Of a DNA stretch of 23,676 bases, positions 14,709 to 23,638 are shown piece by piece. This stretch comes from Clostridium sp. (GTDB taxonomy: Bacteria; Bacillota; Clostridia; Clostridiales; Clostridiaceae), in NCBI GenBank assembly GCA_003539755.1, contig DPOH01000169.1:1-23676 (forward strand). The letters run 5' to 3'. The translations under genes and the position numbers were made by a program. The first letter of the stretch is position 1. Each line of letters starts with the position of its first letter. The notes beneath the pieces are model-generated. The model had not been told where the DNA came from, did not search any database, and was given only the letters and a program-made list of their open reading frames with translations.

Positions 14709-16280
14709 ATGAATAAACTTTTAGAAAAGGTCAAGGAACTATTTGAAAAGTTTAAGTCACAGAATAAAAAGATAAAGATTGCAATTATAGCATCCTTAAT
14801 AGCTATTATAGTAGCTATTGTAAGTGCTATAGTGTATTCATCATCAACTAAATATGAAGTTCTGTTTTCTAACTTGGATTCGACAGATGCCAAGGCAGTT
14901 CTTGACCAATTAACATCCGATAAGGTAGATGCTAAGATTGATAGTACCACCAATACTATTTATGTACCCAAGGAACAGGTTGATAAATTAAGATTAAATC
15001 TTGCACCTACATTGACTTCTGGTAGTACTGGATATGAATTGATGGACAGTCAGAGTTCTTTCGGAATGACAGATGATCAATTTAAGCTTAACAAAAAGAG
15101 AATGATTGAAGGAGAAATAGCAAAAACTATTAAATCTTTAGAACCAATTGAAAATGCAAAAGTAACTATAACAGAACCTGAGAGTTCTATTTTTGCTAAA
15201 AATAACAATGAAAAGGGTACCGCTTCAGTCACTTTAAAAATTAAGCAGGGACAAAGCGTTTCAGAGGAACAGGTTAAATCAATTGTAGCAATTGTATCAG
15301 CAAGTGCTCAAAATATTCCTAGAGAAAATGTTACTGTTGTAGATCAAAATGGTACATGGCTTACTAAAGATTTAAATTCAGAGGATACAGAAGAAATAAA
15401 TGCTGATAATATTTCGAAGCAACAGAAAGCTGAGAAGGATTATGAACAAAAGCTTCAAAAAGCAATAATTGATTTATTAGAACCTATTGTAGGGAAAAAT
15501 AAAGTTAAAGCACAAGTTAATGCTAAGCTCGATTTTGATTCGACTCAAAAATCTGAAACTACTATAGATCCTAATAAGGTTATAGTAAGTCAGGATATAC
15601 TAAAAGAATCTAATAGTAGTAGCACTGGTGATACTGTTACAGAAAGTCCAGTAGATAATAATATGAGTAATCAAATTAATGAAAATAATAAAGATACTAG
15701 TACATCTACGAGAGAAGAGCAAAAAACCAATTATGATTCGGGAAAGAGTGAAGTAAAAACTATAACTGCACAGGGTAAAGTGTTGAGAGTAACAGCTTCA
15801 GTTGTAGTAGATAGAACTCTTACAGATGATGAAGTTACTCAATTAACTAAATCAATATCAAATGCAATTGGATTAAATCCAGTAAATGGAGATCAACTTT
15901 CAGTTGCAGGTATGCCATTTGATACAACAGCAGCAGATAAAGCACAAGCTGATGTTCAGGCTATGGAAGCAGAAGAAGCTGCTAATAAGAAAAATATGAT
16001 GATTATTATTGGTGGTATTGCAGGAGCAGTAGTATTAGGATTACTAGTATTTATAATCATTAAGAGAAGAAAGAAGAAGGAAGAAGAGGATGAACAGTTA
16101 TTTGATACATTAATAGATGATACTATCATACCTAAAGAACCAGAAGCTTTTGATCCTATTGAATTTGATAAAGAGACTGAAAATACTCATTTAGAAAATG
16201 AAATTAAGAAATATGCTACAGAAAAGCCAGAACAAGTTGTGGAAATTATTAAATCTTGGCTTAATGAAAATGAGAGGTGA
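14709..16280 (+). CDS. fliF: Flagellar M-ring protein FliF
   Basis: FliF forms the MS ring in the cytoplasmic membrane, 523 residues. Transmembrane helix 1 spans about 23-43 (IAIIASLIAIIVAIVSAIVY) and helix 2 about 430-451, followed by a basic KRRKKK stop. Between them are the ring-building domains, with KYEVLFSNLDSTDAKAVL and LNLAPTLTSGSTGYELMD, and a Ser/Asn/Thr-rich linker around 290-345. The acidic C-terminal tail (EKPEQVVEIIKSWLNE) is the FliG-binding helix. GAGGAG at 14695-14700 precedes the ATG. The stop overlaps the Shine-Dalgarno sequence of fliG. Confidence 0.97.
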   Translation: MNKLLEKVKELFEKFKSQNKKIKIAIIASLIAIIVAIVSAIVYSSSTKYEVLFSNLDSTDAKAVLDQLTSDKVDAKIDSTTNTIYVPKEQVDKLRLNLAPTLTSGSTGYELMDSQSSFGMTDDQFKLNKKRMIEGEIAKTIKSLEPIENAKVTITEPESSIFAKNNNEKGTASVTLKIKQGQSVSEEQVKSIVAIVSASAQNIPRENVTVVDQNGTWLTKDLNSEDTEEINADNISKQQKAEKDYEQKLQKAIIDLLEPIVGKNKVKAQVNAKLDFDSTQKSETTIDPNKVIVSQDILKESNSSSTGDTVTESPVDNNMSNQINENNKDTSTSTREEQKTNYDSGKSEVKTITAQGKVLRVTASVVVDRTLTDDEVTQLTKSISNAIGLNPVNGDQLSVAGMPFDTTAADKAQADVQAMEAEEAANKKNMMIIIGGIAGAVVLGLLVFIIIKRRKKKEEEDEQLFDTLIDDTIIPKEPEAFDPIEFDKETENTHLENEIKKYATEKPEQVVEIIKSWLNENER

Positions 16281-16285
16281 TAGAT

Positions 16286-17302
16286 ATGGCGAAAGATTCA
16301 CGTAAACTATCAGGAATACAGAAAACTGCAATATTGTTTATTACTCTTGGACCAGAAGCGTCATCAGGGATACTTAAAAAGCTTCCTGAAAGTGATATTC
16401 AGAAGATTACTTATGAAATTGCAAATATTACATCTGTAACATCGGAACAGAGAGAAGAAATATTAAATGAATTTTTACAAATAAATAAAGCTCGAGACTA
16501 TATAATCGAAGGCGGTATGGATTATGCTAAGGAGCTTTTATCAAAAGCACTAGGATCTCAAAGAGCAAACGAAATTTTAGAACAAGTTTCAGAAGCTACA
16601 GCACAGTATAGACCTTTCTCTATTGCAAGAAAGGCTGATGCTAAGCAGCTTTTAAATGTAATAATGTCAGAACAACCACAGACTATTGCATTAATTTTAT
16701 GTTATTTACAACCTGATAAAGCAGCCCAGGTTATGGCTGAGCTTCCAGAAGAAACTCAAAGTGAGGTTGCATATAGAATAGCAACTATGAATACAACCTC
16801 ACCTATGGTCATAAAAGAAATTGAAGCAGTTCTTGAGAGTAAGTTATCATCAGTTGTAAGAACTGAAATGACTACACTTGGAGGAGTAGAAACATTAGTT
16901 GGTATATTAAACTCTGTTGATAGAACAACTGAAAAGAATATTACTGAAGGACTAGAAAGAGAAAATGCTGAACTTGCAGATAGAGTTAAAAGTTCTATGT
17001 TTGTATTTGAAGACATTATTTCTCTTGATGATGTGTCTATTCAAAGAATTCTTAGAGAAGTTGAAGCTAGTGATCTTGCACTTGCACTTAAAGGATGTTC
17101 GGAAGAAGTTGCCAATGCTATTTATAGAAATCAATCTAAGAGAGCTGCAGCTTCACTAAAAGAAGATATGGAATTCTTAGGGCCTGTTAGAATAACAGAT
17201 GTTGAAAAAGCACAACAAAAAATTGTTTCTATTATTAGAAGATTAGATGATGCAAATGAAATTATAATTTCAAGAGGTGGAGAAGATGCGCTCATCGTAT
17301 AG
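16286..17302 (+). CDS. fliG: Flagellar motor switch protein FliG
   Basis: FliG is the C-ring switch and torque protein, 338 residues from this start. It shows the N-terminal FliF-binding domain, the middle-domain EQPQT motif (about 129-133), and the MFVFEDI motif before the C-terminal torque helix with charged residues (ISLDDVSIQRILREVE). A GTG at 16277 is in frame, but AGAGGTGA (16273-16280) is placed for the ATG at 16286, giving the normal MAKDSRKLSG start. The Shine-Dalgarno overlaps the fliF stop, which suggests coupled translation. Confidence 0.97.
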   Translation: MAKDSRKLSGIQKTAILFITLGPEASSGILKKLPESDIQKITYEIANITSVTSEQREEILNEFLQINKARDYIIEGGMDYAKELLSKALGSQRANEILEQVSEATAQYRPFSIARKADAKQLLNVIMSEQPQTIALILCYLQPDKAAQVMAELPEETQSEVAYRIATMNTTSPMVIKEIEAVLESKLSSVVRTEMTTLGGVETLVGILNSVDRTTEKNITEGLERENAELADRVKSSMFVFEDIISLDDVSIQRILREVEASDLALALKGCSEEVANAIYRNQSKRAAASLKEDMEFLGPVRITDVEKAQQKIVSIIRRLDDANEIIISRGGEDALIV

Positions 17303-18074
17303 TCTTATAAAAAATAATTTTGCTACAAGTGGAGAAAAAAAAATAATTACTACACAATATGTAACAAAAAATAGTGATACACAACAAGAAGATGTTATTC
17401 AAGAGGAATTTGTGGAAGAAGTGCCACAAATTCCAAAGGTTGATCCGGAAGAATTATTAAAGAGATATGAGGAAATTGGACAGAGAATAATACAAGATGC
17501 TGAAAATGAAAAGAAAGCAATTTTGTTAAGAACACAGATGGAGGCTTCGGTAGCCGAAAAAAATGCTTATGAAAAAGGATATGAGCAAGGAATTAAAAAT
17601 GGTTATGATGATGGCTATAAAAAAGCTTATGATGAAACTATAGAGAATGCTAAACAAGAAGCTTCAACTATTATAGAAAAAGCAGAAAAGCTATTAAATT
17701 CAGCTCAAAAGGATTATTCAGAATATCTTGAAAGTAAGAGAAATGAAATAGTTAATTTGGCACTTAATATTGCGGAAAGTATAACTAGAAAAACTTTATC
17801 AAATGATGATTCATTAAATTCACTAATAGATGAAGCATTTCAAATATCAAAGGGTGAAGAAAGTATTATAATAAGAGCTAATTCGATTCATGCAGATAAA
17901 ATAAAAGAAAGCTGTGAGAGATGGAAGATATCTTATGCCATAAAGAATGATATTTTCGTAGTAACAGATGACTCTTTAGAACCAGGAAATGCAGTATTAG
18001 AAAAATCAAGTGGTGTAGTAAAAGTCGGGGTAGATATAGGAATGGAGCAGATAAAAAAAGCTATATTTGGGTAA
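17286..18074 (+). CDS. fliH: Flagellar export regulator FliH
   Basis: FliH is the negative regulator and stator-like partner of the FliI ATPase, 262 residues. It has an acidic N-terminal part, a long coiled-coil rich in Glu/Lys/Ala with Gly-containing repeats (EKGYEQGIKNGYDDGYKKAY), typical of FliH, and a C-terminal domain (VNLALNIAESITRKTL, IIIRANSIHADKIKES) shared with V-type stalk subunits. The ATG at 17286 has GAGGTGG at 17274-17280. An in-frame GTG at 17277 would fall inside that ribosome binding site. It overlaps the end of fliG by 17 bases. Confidence 0.93.
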   Translation: MRSSYSLIKNNFATSGEKKIITTQYVTKNSDTQQEDVIQEEFVEEVPQIPKVDPEELLKRYEEIGQRIIQDAENEKKAILLRTQMEASVAEKNAYEKGYEQGIKNGYDDGYKKAYDETIENAKQEASTIIEKAEKLLNSAQKDYSEYLESKRNEIVNLALNIAESITRKTLSNDDSLNSLIDEAFQISKGEESIIIRANSIHADKIKESCERWKISYAIKNDIFVVTDDSLEPGNAVLEKSSGVVKVGVDIGMEQIKKAIFG

Positions 18075-18089
18075 TATGGAGGATGGTTA

Positions 18090-19406
18090 ATGATTGACTT
18101 AAATGTGAATTTTGAGAGAATATTAAAAAAAATTAATAGTACATCACCAATATATAGTGAGGGTATTGTTAAAAAAGTTATTGGGCTTACTGTAGAAGTT
18201 CAAGGGATAAAGGCATTTGTAGGTGAATTATGTATTATATACAATGAAAGAAACCAACCTATAAATTGTGAGGTTGTTGGATTTAGAGATGAATTTGTAA
18301 TATTAATGCCTTTAGGTGAACTTATAGGTATATCACCTGGGTGTAAGGTTGTACCTCAATATAAGCCTCTTAGTGTAAAGTGTTCAGATCAGCTTTTAGG
18401 CCATATAATTGATGGTCTTGGAAATCCCTTGGATGGTGATTTGCTTGATTTTGATGGAGAAGAATATCCACTAGAAAATGAAGCTCCAGATCCTATGAAG
18501 AGAAAAAGAATTAAAGAAATAATGCCTACAGGAGTTAGAGCTATTGATGGGTTTATGACTGTTGGTGATGGGCAGAGAATAGGTATATTTGCAGGTAGTG
18601 GTGTTGGTAAGAGTACTACTCTTGGAATGATAGCAAGAGAAGCAATGGCTGATGTTAATGTTATTTGTTTAATTGGAGAAAGAGGAAGAGAAGTACGTGA
18701 ATTTATTGAAAAAGATTTAGGACCTGAAGGCATGAAAAGATCTGTTGTAGTATGTGCGACTTCCGATAAGCCAGCATTAATTAGACTTAAAGGTGCACTT
18801 ACTGCTACTGCTATTGCAGAGTATTTTAGAGATCAAGGAAAGAAAGTAATTCTTATGATGGACTCAGTAACAAGATTTGCTATGGCACAAAGAGAAATTG
18901 GACTTGCAATAGGGGAACCTCCTGCTACTAAAGGATATACTCCATCAGTATTTGCAAAGCTTCCTAAACTTATGGAAAGAGCTGGTACATCTGAGGATGG
19001 TTCTATTACAGCTTTTTATACTGTCCTTGTTGATGGTGATGATTTTAATGAACCTATAGCTGATACTGTTAGAGGTATTTTAGATGGCCATATAGTTTTA
19101 TCAAGAGACTTAGCACATAAAAATCATTATCCGGCTATTGATGTTTTAAATAGTGTAAGTAGACTTATGAGTCAAATAGCTGACAAGGAACATAAAACAT
19201 CAGCGTCTTTAGCAAGAGATTTATTAGCTACATATAAGGATTCAGAAGACTTAATCAATATAGGCGCATATGTAAAGGGAAGCAGTAAGAAAATAGATAT
19301 GGCAATAGCATATAATGAAAAATTAAATAATTTTTTATGTCAGGGAATTGATGAAAAGACATCATTTGAGGAATCAAAAGAAGCATTAGTTTCAATGTTT
19401 AAATAA
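18090..19406 (+). CDS. fliI: Flagellum-specific export ATPase FliI
   Basis: FliI is the ATPase that primes flagellar substrate export, 438 residues. The Walker A motif is GSGVGKST at 169-176, GERGREV at 196-202, Walker B VILMMDS at 253-259, and GEPPATKGYTPSVF at 275-288, all characteristic of FliI and related type III secretion ATPases rather than F1 alpha or beta. GGAGGATGG precedes the ATG. It follows fliH by 15 bases and precedes its stalk partner fliJ by 18. Confidence 0.98.
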   Translation: MIDLNVNFERILKKINSTSPIYSEGIVKKVIGLTVEVQGIKAFVGELCIIYNERNQPINCEVVGFRDEFVILMPLGELIGISPGCKVVPQYKPLSVKCSDQLLGHIIDGLGNPLDGDLLDFDGEEYPLENEAPDPMKRKRIKEIMPTGVRAIDGFMTVGDGQRIGIFAGSGVGKSTTLGMIAREAMADVNVICLIGERGREVREFIEKDLGPEGMKRSVVVCATSDKPALIRLKGALTATAIAEYFRDQGKKVILMMDSVTRFAMAQREIGLAIGEPPATKGYTPSVFAKLPKLMERAGTSEDGSITAFYTVLVDGDDFNEPIADTVRGILDGHIVLSRDLAHKNHYPAIDVLNSVSRLMSQIADKEHKTSASLARDLLATYKDSEDLINIGAYVKGSSKKIDMAIAYNEKLNNFLCQGIDEKTSFEESKEALVSMFK

Positions 19407-19424
19407 TTTAAATGAGGTAGTTAA

Positions 19425-19862
19425 ATGGGTGAGAGGTTTAAATTTAGTTTAGATAAGCTGTTGGATATAAGAAAAGAAAAAGAAGAAGAAAGTAAGCAGT
19501 TATTTACTGAAAGTCAGAGGGAAAAAAGAGAAGTAGAAGAAAAACTAGAAATCTTAAAAGATAATTACAATAAATATAAAGGTATAAATGGAAATGAAGA
19601 TGTAATATATCAAAAATTAAAGAGATACTACGTATCGGGGTTACAAAAGGGGATTAAATCAACTAAAGATGAATTAATAAATAAAAATCTTGAAGTAGAT
19701 AAAAGGAGAAGAGAATTAATTAACAAACAAATTGAGAGAAAAACTGTTGAAGCATTAAGAGAGAAAAAATATAACGCATTTGTAAAAGAACAAGAACGAG
19801 TAGAACAGATAACATTGGATGAACTTGCCTTATATGCGTATATAAGAAATGAAAACAGTTAA
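19425..19862 (+). CDS. fliJ: Flagellar export protein FliJ
   Basis: FliJ is the coiled-coil central stalk of the export ATPase, 145 residues, close to the usual 147. It begins FKFSLDKLLDIRKEKEEESK, a common FliJ opening, and is almost wholly Lys/Glu/Arg-rich helix with heptad-like spacing through ENSTOP. GAGGTAG lies before the ATG. Identification rests on size, helix character and position straight after fliI. A 106-base gap with a stem-loop separates it from fliK. Confidence 0.92.
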   Translation: MGERFKFSLDKLLDIRKEKEEESKQLFTESQREKREVEEKLEILKDNYNKYKGINGNEDVIYQKLKRYYVSGLQKGIKSTKDELINKNLEVDKRRRELINKQIERKTVEALREKKYNAFVKEQERVEQITLDELALYAYIRNENS

Positions 19863-19877
19863 ATATATTTAATCAGT

Positions 19878-19924
19878 GTACAATAGATATATTTATTTTC
19901 TTAAAAGAAAAATACTTATTGTGC
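19878..19924 (+). other. Stem-loop in the fliJ-fliK gap, no U-tract
   Basis: GTACAATA (19878-19885) pairs with TATTGTGC (19917-19924) over 8 bp with one G-T pair. A second hairpin, TTTTCT (19896-19901) with AGAAAA (19906-19911), lies inside. No T-run follows, so full termination is unlikely. It may be a processing or attenuation structure between the export genes and fliK. Confidence 0.5.
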
Positions 19925-19968
19925 ATCGAAAAATGTATAAATCTTAATTTTTATGGAGGTGCAAATAT

Positions 19969-21300
19969 ATGGTTAACAATACACAATTCTTTAATGGTTA
20001 TAGCAACAATAACAGTTTGATACAATTATCAGGCGATTCTAAAATTCAAAATTCCCAAACAATATCTAATAATGATAATAATTATAAAAATGTGTTTTTA
20101 AATAACAATAAGCAAAAAGGAAATAGTACTAGTAAAAGAGGCTTTGACGAAATACTAAATTTTAAGAAAGAGTCCAAAGTAAGTGATAAGAAATCTATAG
20201 CTAATTCAAGTAAAAATTCTAAAAGTGATAAAGTTAAAGATAAAATAGATAATAAGAAAGAAGATATCAAGGAAAAAGACAAAAATGAAAATTCTGAGGA
20301 TAAAAAAGTAAAGGATATTTTAAATGAGTTACTTAATGGGTTAAATATTTTAATTAACTCAAATGATTTAGCACAAATGGAAGAATTGAAAGAAAATAAT
20401 GGAATACTAGAAACATTAATTGAAAAACTTGCTAGTGGTGATGAGAAAAATAACTTATTAAATCAATTATTAGAAGTAACTTCAAATAATACTGTTGATG
20501 CAGATACATTAAAACAAATAAAAAGTTTTCTTCAACAATTAAGTGAAAACTTAAATAATGAAGGGAATGAAAGTATAAATAAAAGTATTGATGATGTTAT
20601 TTCAAAACTTGATGAGATACTTCAAAGTTCAGATGGGCAAGAGAAAAATATAGCTACTTCTGAAGAAGTATTTAAGCAAGATACATCTAGTGATAACAAT
20701 TCAGGGATGTCAGAAAATAATAAATCTAAAGAGGATAAATTCTTAAATTCATTAATTGAAGATAAAAATGATTCTATAGATAATAAAATTAATTTGTTTG
20801 CTTCAAGAACTCAAAATATACAAGCTCAGAATGTTGAAGTGAAGGGACTTACGATAAATAAGCCTACATTTACTAGTGATCTTATCAAGGATGTTAAATA
20901 TATGAGCATAAATAATATTAAGGAACTTACGGTGAAAGTAAATCCAGGAAAACTTGGCGAAATAACTATTAAGTTGGTACAAGAAGATGGATTAATGAAA
21001 GTTAATTTAAAGGCAAATTCAAAAGAAACTGTAGATTTGTTATCACAAAATTTAACAGAGATAAAGAAGGGACTTGGAGAGCAAAATATTAAAATTTCTG
21101 AAGTGAATATAGATCTTTATAACGATGATACTACCTTCTTTAAAAATCAAACTTTTGGAGGGCAATTATCCCAAGAACATAGTAATAAGGAAAACAAGTC
21201 ACATAATAGTACATATGCTGGTGTTAGTATTGATAAAGATGATGAAATACTAGAAGAAAATTTATCAATTTTAGATAATAATTTAGATTTTTTAGCGTAG
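19969..21300 (+). CDS. fliK: Flagellar hook-length control protein FliK
   Basis: FliK measures hook length and switches export specificity, 443 residues. The first 300 residues are low-complexity, rich in Asn, Ser, Lys, Asp and Glu, as expected of the flexible ruler. The conserved Flg_hook C-terminal domain runs about 318-385: ELTVKVNPGKLGEITIKL, then LMKVNLKANSKETVDLL and ISEVNIDL. TGGAGGTG precedes the ATG. The order fliJ-fliK-flgD matches other Firmicutes. Its TAG (21298-21300) overlaps the ribosome binding site of flgD. Confidence 0.94.
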   Translation: MVNNTQFFNGYSNNNSLIQLSGDSKIQNSQTISNNDNNYKNVFLNNNKQKGNSTSKRGFDEILNFKKESKVSDKKSIANSSKNSKSDKVKDKIDNKKEDIKEKDKNENSEDKKVKDILNELLNGLNILINSNDLAQMEELKENNGILETLIEKLASGDEKNNLLNQLLEVTSNNTVDADTLKQIKSFLQQLSENLNNEGNESINKSIDDVISKLDEILQSSDGQEKNIATSEEVFKQDTSSDNNSGMSENNKSKEDKFLNSLIEDKNDSIDNKINLFASRTQNIQAQNVEVKGLTINKPTFTSDLIKDVKYMSINNIKELTVKVNPGKLGEITIKLVQEDGLMKVNLKANSKETVDLLSQNLTEIKKGLGEQNIKISEVNIDLYNDDTTFFKNQTFGGQLSQEHSNKENKSHNSTYAGVSIDKDDEILEENLSILDNNLDFLA

Positions 21301-21312
21301 GAGGTGAAATAT

Positions 21313-22239
21313 ATGGCAATACAAACTACATTAACTAATAATTATACAAATGCAGCTGATGCAAAGGTGGCTGCAAAGAGTTCATATGAATCAGGAAAAA
21401 TTGGAACTACTGATAGAGGAACAGCAATTGTAGAACAAAATAATGGATTGGGTAAGAATGCTTTCTTAAATTTATTAGTAGCTCAGCTTAAAAATATGGA
21501 TCCAACTCAAGATCAAGATTCTACTGCATATGTATCTCAAATGGCCCAATTCTCAAGTATTGAACAGATGAATAATCTTAATACTACAATGCAGGATTTT
21601 GCTTATGAACAGATGGTTGGGAAGGTTGCAATTTTAAGTGATACTGATATCAATGGATATAATAAATATGGAATAATATCACAAATAATAAAGAATGGTA
21701 CAACAACCACTGCAACAATATTAGATCCTAAAACAGGAACTTATAGTAATTATTCTATGAATAAGATAATTGGTACATCAGATTCGGGATATGGGTCAGC
21801 TAATTATGAAACTGCATTAAATTCAAATTTCTCAGCAGCATCTACACTTGCTAGAGATAATGCTACAGCTGTTTATGTTGAAGTAACAACTAAAAATCAG
21901 AATGAAGTTAATAATGGACAGAATACAACTATTACAACGACTACTAAAACAGCACATAAGTGTACTATTGAAAAAGCTTATTTAGATAAACAAAATAGTA
22001 TGGTAAAAGTAACTATTAAATTAGAAGATGGAACCACTAAAACTGTAGATTATAGTACTATAGCTGTTGCAGGTAAAGATTTATCAGATGATGTTGTAAA
22101 TGAAGCAATAAAAAATAACACCACAGAAGCATTAGTAACAAGAAATACTACTACATTAAATAATAGTAGTTCAAATTCGAATAATACGGATCAGTTAATT
22201 AATGATGAGAATGAATTTTTGGCTGGTTTGAGCATATAG
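21313..22239 (+). CDS. flgD: Flagellar hook assembly scaffold FlgD
   Basis: FlgD caps the growing hook, 308 residues from this start. The conserved N-terminal region is at about 48-105: GKNAFLNLLVAQLKNMDP, then DSTAYVSQMAQFSSIEQM and a Gly-containing MVGKVAIL. The rest is Thr/Asn-rich, with strand-like VYVEVTTK and MVKVTIKLEDGTTKTVDYS. An in-frame GTG at 21304 lies inside AGGAGGTGA (21299-21307), so the ATG at 21313 is preferred. It is longer than many FlgD proteins because of the C-terminal extension. The next gene starts only after 218 bases. Confidence 0.94.
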   Translation: MAIQTTLTNNYTNAADAKVAAKSSYESGKIGTTDRGTAIVEQNNGLGKNAFLNLLVAQLKNMDPTQDQDSTAYVSQMAQFSSIEQMNNLNTTMQDFAYEQMVGKVAILSDTDINGYNKYGIISQIIKNGTTTTATILDPKTGTYSNYSMNKIIGTSDSGYGSANYETALNSNFSAASTLARDNATAVYVEVTTKNQNEVNNGQNTTITTTTKTAHKCTIEKAYLDKQNSMVKVTIKLEDGTTKTVDYSTIAVAGKDLSDDVVNEAIKNNTTEALVTRNTTTLNNSSSNSNNTDQLINDENEFLAGLSI

Positions 22240-22260
22240 GTAAGGTAAAGTTATAACTAT

Positions 22261-22320
22261 ATAAAGGGTATCCTTGCTTATAGAATGACAGGCGTAAGCT
22301 TTTGTGTAGTAATCTGGAGA
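22261..22320 (+). other. G/C-richer hairpin-prone segment in the flgD-flgE gap
   Basis: Inside the 218-base flgD-flgE gap, these 60 bases hold 23 G/C (38%), against 7 of the next 60 (12%). AAGG-GTAT-CCTT forms a small hairpin (22264-22275), directly followed by GCTTA (22276-22280) pairing with TAAGC (22295-22299), then TTTTG. I recognise no RNA family. No ORF of useful length is present. Confidence 0.4.
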
Positions 22321-22457
22321 AACTAATATTATATTAAGATTTATATATTCTGAAATTAAAAGGATAAAAATTGATTAAAATAAATTATATGGTTTGGAAA
22401 CAATATATCAATTGTATTTTGTGAAATAAAAAATAATAAGATAGGGGATATGAGAGA

Positions 22458-23510
22458 ATGTTAAGATCAATGTATTCGGGAATAAGTGGAATGAAAGTTA
22501 ATCAAACTAAATTAGATGTAATAGGTAATAACATAGCAAATGTAAGTACTACTGCATTTAAATCTTCAAGTGCAAGGTTTTCTGATATGATTTATCAAAA
22601 TTCAAGTTCAGCAACAGCGCCAACATCAACTAAAGGTGGTACTAATGCTAAACAAGTAGGGCTTGGAGCTCAACTTTCAAGTATAAATAAAGTAATGTCT
22701 CAAGGTAATGCGTTATCAACAGGTAGATCACTTGATGTATGTATTGATGGAGAAGGATATTTAATTGTAGGCTCAGGATTAGTTGATTACACAGATGCAA
22801 AAGGTATTGAGCTTAATGATGCTAATGGTATTGCAGATGGTGGTGGTATGTCAATAAATTATACAAGAGATGGTAATTTGACATTGGATAAAGATGGGAA
22901 TTTATTAACGGCTGATGGATATAGAGTAATGGGATATTTATTATCATCTACCCCTAAAGCTACAGCTGGAGGAAATGCTGCAGGGGATGCAACAGGTCCA
23001 TCTATAGATGACGATGGAAAGGTTCAATATGTAGATGCAGATGGAGACCTAAAGGCTAGTAGAGAGAAGTTATATCCATTACGAATACCTGATAGTGTTA
23101 CTGTAAAAACTGATTCTGGAACAGTTGAGAAAAAAATAGCATCATTTACAATTGGGAAGGATGGAGTAATAACAGCAATATTAGCAGATGGGAGTAGATC
23201 TGCATTAGGTCAAATTGCAACTGCAACATTTAAAAATCCAGAAGGATTAACATCAGTTGGAGGTAATTTGCTCCAGGTTTCGACAAACTCTGGAAGTGAA
23301 ACCATAAGATCAGCTGTAGGTGCTGATGAGGATAAGGATAACAGCAATGCTTATGGAGATTTTGTACAAGGATGTTTAGAAGCATCCAATGTAGATATTA
23401 CAGAACAATTTACAGATATGATTACGGCTACAAGAGCCTTCCAGGCATCATCGAAGATGATAGGTAATGCTGATGAAATTCTACAGACAATAACTGGGTT
23501 AATTAGATAA
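22458..23510 (+). CDS. flgE: Flagellar hook protein FlgE
   Basis: FlgE is the hook subunit, 350 residues, on the short side for the family. The N-terminus has MLRSMYSGISGMKVNQTKLD and IGNNIANVSTTAFK, the shared rod/hook signature. DGEGYLIVGSG and the FTIGKDGVITAILADG segment follow in the middle. The C-terminus LEASNVDITEQFTDMITATRAFQASSKMI is the conserved FlgE/FlgG motif. AGGGGATATGAGAG precedes the ATG. A hook rather than a distal-rod role is supported by position after flgD and by length. Confidence 0.95.
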   Translation: MLRSMYSGISGMKVNQTKLDVIGNNIANVSTTAFKSSSARFSDMIYQNSSSATAPTSTKGGTNAKQVGLGAQLSSINKVMSQGNALSTGRSLDVCIDGEGYLIVGSGLVDYTDAKGIELNDANGIADGGGMSINYTRDGNLTLDKDGNLLTADGYRVMGYLLSSTPKATAGGNAAGDATGPSIDDDGKVQYVDADGDLKASREKLYPLRIPDSVTVKTDSGTVEKKIASFTIGKDGVITAILADGSRSALGQIATATFKNPEGLTSVGGNLLQVSTNSGSETIRSAVGADEDKDNSNAYGDFVQGCLEASNVDITEQFTDMITATRAFQASSKMIGNADEILQTITGLIR

Positions 23511-23587
23511 TATTTCGTGCTGAGTTTGTGATTGATTAATAAGAAATTATAATATTTTAATGATATATATTTAATATGAATTATCTA

Positions 23588-23638
23588 ATAACAGCTGCAG
23601 TATTTAATATTTATAATTAAAGTTAATGTGGCTGTTAT
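23588..23638 (+). terminator. Possible terminator or stem-loop downstream of flgE
   Basis: ATAACAGCTGCA (23588-23599) pairs with TGTGGCTGTTAT (23627-23638) over 12 bp with two G-T pairs. Inside, TTTAAT and ATTAAA can pair as a second stem. ATTTAATA follows, a weak U-tract. A TATAAT at 23669-23674 near the window edge might be a -10 for the next gene, but no good -35 is seen. Confidence 0.5.

Noticed and set aside
18389..18733. Reverse-strand 114-codon frame inside fliI
   Set aside because: It is the antisense shadow of the strongly conserved FliI coding sequence.
19902..19932. Sigma-28-like site before fliK (TAAA and ATCGAAAA)
   Set aside because: The TAAA is 19 bases from the ATCGAAAA octamer's end-equivalent position, four more than the required spacing, and it lies inside a hairpin.
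22249..22326. Short open frame of about 25 codons between flgD and flgE
   Set aside because: No ribosome binding site at its only ATG (22285), no recognisable similarity, and length within chance.
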